Shown: positions 55,980 to 64,000 of the stretch, in pieces
Layout: each line of letters begins with the position of its first letter
Position numbering within the stretch: the first letter of the stretch is position 1
Origin: Phialocephala subalpina
Lineage: Eukaryota > Ascomycota > Leotiomycetes > Helotiales > Mollisiaceae
Direction: 5' to 3'
Length of the DNA stretch: 64,000 nt
Assembly (NCBI GenBank): GCA_900073065.1
Contig: FJOG01000005.1
Coordinates: forward strand, 248,001-312,000
The notes under the pieces: generated by a model
What the model saw: only the letters and a program-made list of their open reading frames with translations
What the model was told of the DNA's origin: nothing
Database searches by the model: none
Program-made: the position numbers and the translations under genes

Positions 55980-56816
55980 TTATTCAGTCTTCACCAGACT
56001 TGTGTCATCAGAGGAGGCAATGGCTCCACTAGCTGCAATAGTCAGGCCTTGCAGAATCTCACTTCCAGTTACATAGATCATATACGATGGAAGGACCAGC
56101 CAGGCACCGCTTAATAGTAATCAGCAACGACCCTCGCTCAACAGATGGTCTACTCACTTCGGAATGATCCAAAGGAAGAGCAAGTCCACAAATGTATTAT
56201 GGCCAATATTGTCAAAGCCAGAATAGTATTCGTTCATCCCTCCAATCTTTAGCACAAGCTCCAAACCAACAAGCAGAAACTCACAGTATAGCACCGTCTT
56301 GGATACAGTCATCACTGCAGCACTGAATGCAACCAAAACGGCAACAGCTCCCTTTCCACCATCCACGTATCGCTGCTGCCCCAAAAAACCGACTGTGGAT
56401 GCCTTCGGAGCCCCTCTTCCTTGAGCCTTCGACTGTCTGCCAAAAGCAAACAAAATATACAAGTAGTACACGTACATCAACGTCTCAATTGTGTTCAAGA
56501 ATCCTTGAGCTGCCGTAAACCCATTTTTCTCATTGAACGCCTTCCAACCATATATGTAGTCAACCTTCCCATATAGCTCATATGGCGCCCAAATCGGCCA
56601 ATGGAGCGATCCTCCCGGCATACTGTAAGGTCGTAGCATGACATATCCAGTGTCCCATGCCACGAGCGGCAGAGAGATGAAGAGCCATATGATCGTGAGG
56701 TTCGAAGGGGTGTGCGCCCATTCGCCCTTACGCGCTCGAGCTCGCGATGGAGTTGATTTCGAGGGCGTTAGGTCTGGTTCAGGGAATTCCTGAGGGTGTC
56801 CGCGTGTAGAAACCAT
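55980..56816 (-). CDS. Conserved fungal multi-pass membrane protein (possibly EXPERA/EBP-like)
   Basis: Two exons, 56816-56158 and 56109-55980, with a 48-nt intron (GTGAGT ... ATTAAG, phase 2), 262 aa. After a short basic N-terminus with SRARARKGEWAHTPSN come four to five hydrophobic segments (IIWLFISLPLVAWDTGYVML; NTIETLMYVYYLYILFAF; VAVLVAFSAAVMTVSKTVLY; VDLLFLWIIPNGAWLVLP). The layout, including the paired acidic residues near WDTGYV and NTIET, recalls EXPERA-type sterol isomerase-like proteins, but I do not see enough to assign it. The C-terminus ends in a hydrophilic tail. The open frame runs 13 codons upstream from a TTG; the ATG at 56816 is used. It is transcribed divergently from the FIT2 gene. 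Confidence 0.82.
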
Positions 56817-57154
56817 TTTGTATGTTACCGAAGATTCAATTGAGAAATGCGACAAAGATTAAATAACATCAACATTGTCTGACCAGCAGGAGCTGTACAG
56901 TACGTTATGAAACGTTCCTGCCGGAGAGGCTGGTCCCGAGGCTGTGAAAGGTCATCGCGGCAACGGGCCACCAATCGCGCCGAAAAGCTCGAACGTCATC
57001 GGGCGCATCGTACCTAGAATTTCTTGCCTCGCCCAGGCGCCGCCATCAAAGAACACTCTGGCTTCCACATCACCTTGTTGCCTTCTTACGATCGTCAATT
57101 GGAACAGTGTCGAAGACGTCCGAACTCGGATGTTCATGTTATAATATCTGCAGC
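56817..57154. promoter_or_regulatory. Shared divergent promoter (membrane protein / SCS3)
   Basis: Only 338 nt separate two start codons that point away from each other, so the promoters must share this space. No single clear motif was identified. Confidence 0.6.
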
Positions 57155-58235
57155 ATGGATTCGCCATCAGTCACACCTCGACGCTCAGCGCGAATCCAAA
57201 ATAATTCTCCATCACCTATTCCAAGCCCAGCAGATATCCCCTCAACGCCGACGACTCAAACGACGAGGAAAATGACAGCTCGAAGGTCGCCTTTCCTCCC
57301 GACATCTCTCGAGACGATTCTCCTCTCCATCTACCCAGTGACCCTCGTGGTTGGGTCCCTCTTCGCCCTCCTTGATCCAACAGCACGAGCTGCTCCCTAC
57401 AACGCAACCACACAATCGCACTTCGCAGATACCGCACCCTCATACTTTGCGACAAAGGGCAATGTATTCAATAGATTTTTCGTCAAGCAGGGCTGGGCAT
57501 GGGTGACACTTAGCTACCTGTTCTTCCTGTTCACACACCCCGCCACAGGACCAGCAAATTCGCTGGTCCTTACCCAGAAGCGATTACGAGGGCTATTCAG
57601 ATATCTGATTGTGACTGTATGGTGGATCTTTATTACGCAGTGGTTCTTTGGCCCTGCAATTATTGATCGAGGGTTTACGCTCACAGGAGGTCAATGTGAG
57701 CTCGTTGAGCAGGCCGAGGCTGGAAATATCGACATGGATGATACAAGGCAGTTTGTTACTGGTGTAGCGTGTAAGGCTGTTGGTGGGAAGTGGAAAGGTG
57801 GCCATGATATCAGTGGGCATGTTTTCTTGTTGGTTTTGGGCAGCATGTTCCTCTTCGAGGAGGTTCTACATGTCACGATGAAGACCACGAAAGCCAAGGA
57901 AGAACGGACAATTTTGATGAATGATGGAGCTGTGAAAAGCGCAGAAGTTGAAGCAGAAGTTGAGAGTGGTTCTGCTAGTCAAGGGTCATGGACATTGGGT
58001 GCGAAGATTGTGCTGGGAGTAGGCGCGTTGAGCGTATATATGCTCCTAATGACGGCGGCCTACTTCCACACTTGGTTTGAGAAAGTAAGTTCAAAAAATT
58101 CCGTCGTTGAATCAGGTACTGACTTTTGTTAAGCTTACAGGACTTCTCGTGGCACTGAGCGGTATTTTTGTTGTATATTTTCTGCCCCGAGCTATACCTG
58201 CGCTTAGAGGTGTGATTGGCATGCCAGGAGTATAA
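57155..58235 (+). CDS. SCS3: FIT2/Scs3 family fat-storage-inducing transmembrane protein
   Basis: Two exons, 57155-58084 and 58134-58235, with a 49-nt intron (GTAAGT ... GTTAAG), 343 aa. The first ATG in frame is 57155; an earlier opening starts only at a GTG. A disordered Ser/Pro N-terminus precedes about six membrane helices. The family motifs are present: GGHDISGHVFLL with His222 and YFHTWFEK with His305, the two histidines that match the catalytic pair of FIT2 proteins. FIT2 proteins are ER enzymes that cleave acyl-CoA and keep the ER balanced during lipid droplet budding. The C-terminus read after splicing (GIFVVYFLPRAIPALRG) is a typical family end. Confidence 0.93.
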
Positions 58236-59835
58236 GGTTGACAGTAATGTATATTGTTCATAGCATGAATGAAAGAAAAATCCATCTCTTGAGCGTTTTC
58301 TTCGAATGTGCCTTTCAGAAGAGAAGTGAAGACGAGATGTAATCGACTTGGTCGAGTACCCTGTTGCTCTACTGCAGTTTCCATGATTTGTCTCATGAAG
58401 TACCTCACCTTCTAGTACACTTGCATTTGAAATTAGGCTATTAGATCTCAAACATCTCGAATGACCATCGGCATCAGACTTAGACAAAATGCCTCCAGTT
58501 CTTCCAAGTGGACTCCTAGCTCGCACTCTTCGATTCGAGGTGCTATTTCTTTCATCTTTATGTCCTAGCGAGCTTGGGCGATTCAATCCTGTGGTTTTGG
58601 CTTGATCGCTTTCGAGTGGAATTTTCCTTTAGAAATTTTGAGATTTTGAATCCGCTCAAATGCTATTGTCCGTCCTGCCCAGGTGACATTCTTGGGTTCT
58701 CAATGTCCTAGAGTTTCTAGGTGATCGAGAACAACGGGATTGGGAGCCTGTACCAATAGGAGTTGCCTTAATTAACGTGGGCTTGATTGCAGGTGGATTG
58801 ATGACGATTTAGGCTACGTGGAGAGCACGACCATGGAGGCCGTGAAGGATGCCAGGACTTCAAGGAACTGATTCATGCTAGGTGACGGGATGTTTGGGCT
58901 GTTGTATGAAGGCAAAAGTTGCCAAGTGCAGCTATTTCGAAAGTTCTAGAGCACCTGGAGCATCCAAACAACGTTTCCATAAGCAATTATAGTATAGATT
59001 TGTCAAACAATGGAGACTTCATTTTGCAATCTTCTTGGTTTTTTCACCGTCACGGCGTCAAGTCTCTTCTATGCCATGCACGAGTCCCGCCCAAATACCG
59101 CTTGTCAGTTCCTCCTGACCTATGCTTTCTGGGTAATTCAAAAGCGCATTTCCTTGTGGTGATTTTCGCATGCTCGTTTCATCACCGTTTAGGTGGTGGA
59201 CTTCTCACAAAGTCCATTGATTTCGTTTACCACCAGTCAGGGGCTCGCTTAGGATCACAACCAACGTCACCTCCACTTATTGTGCAACAGCGACCATGTT
59301 AGTTTGAAGATATTGTGGCATAGAGCAGTGCAGTTTACAGTACTCGAGGTCAATACCAATGTATAAGGAGCGCTGGGAGATTGAAAGTTGTATCTCAACT
59401 TCCTCAGTCTTCTACACCCGCAGGAGAACACACGTCCAAAATGGTTTCAGGTTGCTAGCTCCAGGCTCTCAAATGGTCAAAAAGAAGGTAAATGTACATG
59501 TACATGTGCGTACAGCGGCAGAATCTATTATTTCACAAATTGTTTTCGTCCTGAAGCAAAAGAAAGTGGGTACAAATCATCATCTCAGTCCGCCCCCGGC
59601 TCTCTCCCTCCTTCCCCTCCCTTTTCTTTTTTCATGCCCCGATTTCGTTGCCCTCACTATCACTGTTTCATCATGTAATTAGCACTGTACAAGAAGCCAA
59701 TTTTTGAGAGAGACCCCGGACCTGGGGATGTCTTGGGAGCAGCAAGTAAACACAAGCGGTTTGCGTGCGGGCTCCTGACACCTCCAAACTTCAAAGCCTC
59801 CATACAGTAGCAGATTATTATGGAAATAAGACTTA
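58236..59835. other. Convergent spacer
   Basis: Between the FIT2 gene and the 3' end of the small secreted protein. Frames at 58919-59302 and 59359-59682 begin at TTG or have no family. A GTACATGTACATGT run occurs near 59492-59510. Nothing else seen. Confidence 0.45.
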
Positions 59836-60636
59836 CTATTCAAAGTCATTCTCTCCCCTCTTGGCCTTCTTTGCCTGGATTTCAGAACAGTCAGTCCTCC
59901 CGTCTCATAGGTTCATATAGATAAGGGGGGGGAGGAAACGTGCCTTCTTCGCCTTCTTCTTGGGCTCCCTGGTTTCAAGTTCAGACCCATCTTCATTGTA
60001 TTCGAAGTCATGGGTTCCACGAATCTTTACACCCACCTCATTGCCTTCAGAGTCTGTCTCGATAAGTACACTTCTCCCAAGCCATTTGGCAGAGTGGGAA
60101 TGTCCTAGGAGTTGGTGGGCATGCAGCAAACTCACCATATGTGAATGGGTCGGATGCAGAATCCTGCTCGATCTCGTTTCCATCACTGTCTACGTCCTAA
60201 AGTTAGTAATGTTTCTTCCATGTCTTTGGTAAAGTGGGAATGTCCCCAAAGCTGGGGATGTGCAATGACTTACCATATTCAAAAGCATCCTGGCGCTTCT
60301 CAATTTCGTTGCCCCGTAGTAGATGTTAGTTCAATGTTTTTGTAAAGTTTGAGAGTGAATACTACTGACTTCCGAGTCGTACGTCCTAAAAATTCCGAGT
60401 CAGTATGCTTCTATCCGACGTTTGTGAGAGTCCCAGGAGTAATAGGACATTCTTGGAGAGTAAATGAAGTTTGGAGACTCTAAAGGCAACGCAGAAGAGG
60501 AAACATTGTACCAAGAAAGCGAAACTTACCAAGGTTCGGTACGGGCAACGACAGCAGAGTCACTGCTGGCTGGTGCGCCTTGAACGGCGACCATGGCACA
60601 GAAGGCCAGAATGATAGAAGCTGTGGTGGCACGCAT
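59836..60636 (-). CDS. Small secreted repeat protein with repeated exon-intron units (possible Kex2-processed peptide precursor)
   Basis: Six-exon model: 60636-60530, 60385-60370, 60298-60274, 60189-60136, 60053-59944, 59874-59836; 116 aa. All phases agree. A signal peptide (MRATTASIILAFCAMVAVQG) is followed by repeats of Y-D-S-(D/E)-G-N-E and of x-D-x-F-(E/T)-Y: QDAFEY, SDPFTY, THDFEY, ENDFE. KR sites precede QDAFEY and GENDFE, and the tail is Lys-rich (KKKAKKAKKAKR). Two introns split the same Asp codon (G|AC), and introns 3 and 4 share GGACATTCCCACT. Exon 2 has only 16 nt; the last intron has a GC donor (GCACGT). The exon 3 acceptor (ATTGAG) is the only AG available, and GGCAACGAAATTGAG just before it looks like a lost piece of repeat. 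Fungal Kex2-processed ribosomal peptides have this general form, but no UstYa-type or other maturation gene is in this window. Confidence 0.6.
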
Positions 60637-61488
60637 ATTGATGATGTATAATTCAAGAAAGAAAGGTATTAAAATCAGACCAGCTGTGATGAAGAATGTA
60701 AATAAGAATTGATGAAAGAGAAATGGGTGTTGAAATGACTTGGCAAGAGGACTCCCACATTATATAAAAGGCCACCAGAATGCCGAGAAGATCTGGAGAA
60801 CCTTGTCTCGCGTCAAACAGATCAAAGCCACATGTCACCTGGTCCTGGTTAGCAAGACTTGGTCAAGCTCAGGCCTCGTGAAGAATTACTGCAACCGGCA
60901 ATGCATCGTACCATTCGACTGGACGAGTCGTCGGAGAGGATTGACACCGGGACATTGAAACCCTCGCAAAGTCTATGGAACAATATTAGAGCATTGTTTG
61001 GAACAGGTGCTGTGGGAGGATGTGCGGGATCTTGGCGGGAGATCATCACCGTGCATGAAAAGCTTAGCAATATCAAGCATGCGAATGTCTGAGCTTGGGC
61101 ATTTCTAACAGGCAAGAGGTTTCTTCTTACAGTGAGAGGGTCCAGGCGTTGAATTCAAAAGTCTAGAATTGTCGCATCGGATCCCGCCATTGGCTCCAAT
61201 TTGAAACAACGAGGCGCACTGCCAGAGACATGAAGAGCCTCGTGTTTGATATCATATCTGATTCAAATCAAGGGAATCAAAACATCGGCAATGTCCGTCA
61301 CAGTATGAAATTGGTATTCTAGGTTTCCCCTGGGGAATAGTTCTGATCTTCAATGTTCAGCGTGCTAATGTATCAACATAAGCCTGCGCAGGTACTCGCA
61401 ATGTTTAGACAACCCGCCTGCAAACCCCCGAGGACCCGACGACCGGAATAGAAAAAAACGACTTCATGAAAGCGCATAACAGACGACA
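60637..61488. promoter_or_regulatory. Spacer with the promoter of the small secreted protein
   Basis: Both neighbours are on the minus strand. A TATATAA-like box lies near 60760-60767 on the plus-strand numbering, about 125 nt upstream of the ATG at 60636. Frames near 60740-61115 mirror each other and are discounted. Confidence 0.4.
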
Positions 61489-62322
61489 TTAACAACCACA
61501 ACCCTCCTTCGACGCATTGTCCCTCGGTCCCGTCAAATTCACTCTTGACTGATCCTCCGTCCGGCCCGCACTTGCCTGTGATGCACCAGGACCTCTAGCA
61601 CCCTTCAAGGATGTTTCTGGGATAGCGTTTGCAATAGCTGTGAAGACTTCAGTCACATTCGTCCCAAGCTTGGCACTAGTCTCGAAGAACAGTAAGCCTT
61701 CCTCCTCTGCGTATGACTTTGCTTCAGCTGTCGAGATCTTTCTGGCATCTCCATCAGCATCTTCTCCCTCGGCAGCCTCTCCATCTCCATCTTCGCCCAA
61801 AGGATTACTTGAGCTTGTCTCGTTTGTCAAATCCAACTTGTTTCCGACCAAGGCAATGACGATTCCGGGCGAAGCTTGTCTTTGAAGTTCTGCAACCCAG
61901 TGTTTCGCTTTGATGAGTGATGTTGGCTTGGTGAGATCGTAAACTACGAGGGCAGATTGGGCATTTCGGTAGTACATGGGAGCAAGGGAAGCAAAGCGTT
62001 CTTGTCCCGCAGTGTCCCAGATTTCGAATTTAATTGTTCGGGTTGGAAGGTTGCATTTCTGTGTGAGGAAGGCAGCTGTTCACAACTTCATTAGCCAACT
62101 TCGAAATCCCATAGATGTAGCCTGATCCCGTACCTCCAATAGTTGGCTCTTTGTTCTCTTGGAAGTCGTTGTTGACGAAGCGCAATACTAGAGATGACTT
62201 CAAACAATCAGTACATTGTCCATCTCTGCAAGGGACATCTGCCATACCTTTCCTACTGCTGCTTCACCTAGGAGTACCAGCTTCACACTGCTGCTCGGCT
62301 TTGGTGCTGTTGCCTCCGCCAT
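61489..62322 (-). CDS. ypt5: Rab5-family GTPase (Ypt5/Vps21) with acidic insertion
   Basis: Three exons, 62322-62248, 62197-62134, 62075-61489; introns 50 and 58 nt, phases consistent; 241 aa. All five G motifs are visible: GEAAVGKSS (P-loop), EPTIG (switch I Thr), [13 protein letters not shown] and ETSAK, and the C-terminus ends CGC for double geranylgeranylation. The Rab5-type block [19 protein letters not shown] is diagnostic. Rab5 controls early endosome fusion. Compared with usual Rab5 length (about 215-220 aa) there is an extra acidic Gly/Glu/Asp-rich stretch of about 25 residues just after NKLDLTNE. It lies between G4 and G5, where some filamentous fungal Rab5 proteins carry a similar loop. 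It is divergently paired with KRI1. Confidence 0.95.
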
Positions 62323-62657
62323 CGTCAGACTGTGGGTTGGATTGAGGACTTTATGCGTTGCGCGATTTGATTTTCGATAACGTCCCGTGAGTCGGCAAAC
62401 GATGAGGAAGTACTGCACGTCCGGTGATAGACTTTGCAGAGACGTTGATGAACTTTACAAGGTTGAGATTTTGGGTATCTTTGATGCTCGTAGACCTGCA
62501 GCTGGAGGTGACGATTCCTAAGGCGGGCATCTCGGACATGTTGAGTCTAGTCTCAATGCGGCTAGCGTTTGTCGGTGAACGTCTGATTGCTCCGACATTT
62601 TTTTTGTCTTGGAAATATTTTGAATCTTTAGCATTGCACTTCTTAAAGACTATCACG
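62323..62657. promoter_or_regulatory. Shared divergent promoter (ypt5 / KRI1)
   Basis: 335 nt between two start codons pointing apart. No single motif is assigned. Confidence 0.6.
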
Positions 62658-64000
62658 ATGGCGAAAAGAAAGGCAGAAGACTTGAGTCAGGCGCCATCTA
62701 TGAATGGCAGCAAGAAACTCAAGCAAGAGATCAAACAGCAAGCCAAGCCAAACCTCCTGGACGATAGCGATTCCGATGATAGCGACGAATCTCTTGGAGG
62801 GGTCAAGCTTGATACGGGATTCAAGATCAATGAGGACTATGCGAAGAAGTTTGAGCATAACTCAAAGCGAGCAGAGCTTCATAGACGTAATTGATACTCC
62901 CATATTTCATTCTGTATACTAACAATTTGCAGTTGAGGAAAAGTACCAAAGTACCTCAAAACCAAAGAATGGAAAGCAATACGGCGACAAGTACGATGAA
63001 GATTCTGAATCCTCATCAGACCCCGAAGACGAGGATGACGAAGGAATTCTAGCTACAGAGGACTTAGATGCCCAGATTACCGCAACTCTCAAAGCTATAC
63101 GAAGCAAGGACCCAGCTGTCTACAATAAGGATGTCACATTCTACGAGCCAATCGAGGAAGACGACGGCGATTCCGCAGAGGAGGGTGCGCCTAAGAAGGA
63201 GAAGTCCATGCATCTGAGCGACTATCACAGACAGAACCTTCTGAGTGGCTACACGGGGGCAGAAGAAGACGAAGCACCAGCACCTCGAACCTTCACCCAG
63301 GAGCAGGAAGACCTCAAGAAGTCAATTGTCAGCGAGATGCATGCGGCAGTGTTGGACGATTCAGAGGGTGAGGATGAGGACGGAGGATTCTTGGTTCCCA
63401 AGACAAAACCAGAGGCTGCGAACGAGGGCATCCACCCTTCCAGAGCATCGAAAGTCAAGGTCAATGTCGATGTCAAGACTGCAGATAAGGACCCAGAAAA
63501 CTTTCTTTCGAATTTCATGGCAGCTCGTGCTTGGGTACCTTCCGATGGATCACGATTTCAACCTTTCGAATCTGACGATGAGGAGGAAGATGAGCGGGCT
63601 GAGAAGTTCGAAGAGGCTTACAATCTACGATTTGAGGATCCCAAGAGCAGCAATGAGATGTTGAAGTCGTACGCAAGAGATGTGGTTGCAGCAAAGTCCG
63701 TCCGTCGGGATGAGGTTAGCGGCAGAAAGAAGCAGCGAGATTTGCAACGGGAGAAGAAGGAAGCGGAAAAGCGGGAAAGAGACGAGGAACGAGCACAACT
63801 GAGACGTCTGAAAATCGAAGACGCGGAAGAGAAGCTTCAGAAGATCAAGAAGGCTGCTGGTATCAGGGGCAAAGCCCTCAAGAACGAGGAATGGACCAAG
63901 TTCTTAGGCGAAGACTGGGACGATGATCAGTGGGAGTCAGAGATGAACAAGCGCTTTGGTGATGATTATTATGCCGAACAAGAGGCGGGATCAGACGGTG
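62658..64000 (+). CDS. KRI1: KRI1 ribosome biogenesis protein, 5' part (truncated by window end)
   Basis: Exon 1 62658-62886, intron 62887-62932 (46 nt; branch ACTAAC, TTTGCAG), exon 2 from 62933 running off the window. The spliced reading joins HNSKRAELHR to LEEKYQ, the usual Kri1 start. The rest is highly charged: acidic Ser/Glu/Asp blocks, a KDPAVYNKDVTFYEP motif, and then FLGEDWDDDQWESEMNKRFGDDYY, a family signature of Kri1. Kri1 works in the nucleolus with Krr1 in 18S rRNA processing and 40S assembly. The C-terminal conserved half is outside the window. Confidence 0.93.

Noticed and set aside
1..64000. CRISPR arrays, bacterial operons, insertion sequences
   Set aside because: The window is a spliceosomal-intron-bearing fungal contig; no regularly spaced direct repeats or transposase motifs were seen.

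Overview
The window looks like a nuclear contig from a filamentous ascomycete (Pezizomycotina). The domain mix (HET, ULD_2, 2EXR, DUF3074, GH3) would suit Leotiomycetes, but that placement is an inference. The evidence is mostly short introns (about 44-145 nt) with GTAAGT/GTGAGT donors and CTAAC-type branch sites, protein families typical of filamentous fungi (HAK-type K+ transporter, HET, DUF3074, SIP3/Lam, FIT2/Scs3, Zn2Cys6 regulator, KRI1), long gene-poor spacers and decayed genes. One assembly gap (11688-12380) lies inside a gene.

Layout. 1-6.9 kb: end of a K+ transporter, a Mn-type cation diffusion facilitator and a HET-domain protein. 7.7-9.2 kb: an unlisted gene relic joining a 2EXR-like segment to a kinase-like tail, cut by four TAG codons and a frameshift. 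9.6-17.9 kb: two minus-strand genes, a DUF3074 protein and a four-exon SIP3/Lam-type BAR-PH-VASt lipid transfer protein. 20.9-24.1 kb: a Zn2Cys6 regulator with a long leader. 25.2-28 kb: a decayed multi-pass membrane protein and a small hypothetical gene. 28-33 kb and 34-38.8 kb hold almost nothing I can defend except a 343-aa hypothetical protein. 38.8-40.1 kb: a minus-strand STAND-N/ULD_2 gene recovered by hand-splicing, ending at a premature stop. 41-43.9 kb: a secreted GH3 beta-glucosidase. 44.7-47.6 kb: an LCAT/PDAT-like hydrolase. 49.1-49.7 kb: a GPI-type cell wall protein. 52-55.4 kb: gene debris with an acidic 12-nt repeat and a split tRNA-like gene. 56-58.2 kb: a divergent pair, a membrane protein and FIT2/SCS3. 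59.8-60.6 kb: a six-exon small secreted protein made of repeated exon-intron units, possibly a Kex2-processed peptide precursor. 61.5-64 kb: a divergent pair, Rab5/Ypt5 GTPase and the start of KRI1.

Housekeeping genes (Rab5, KRI1, SCS3, SIP3) are intact and share themes of membrane traffic, lipid handling and ribosome biogenesis. The accessory stretches are where genes are dying or duplicating. The most original observation is the repeat-unit secreted protein at 59836-60636. All splice models here were drawn by eye from splice signals, reading phase and recalled family resemblance; no alignment or transcript was available.
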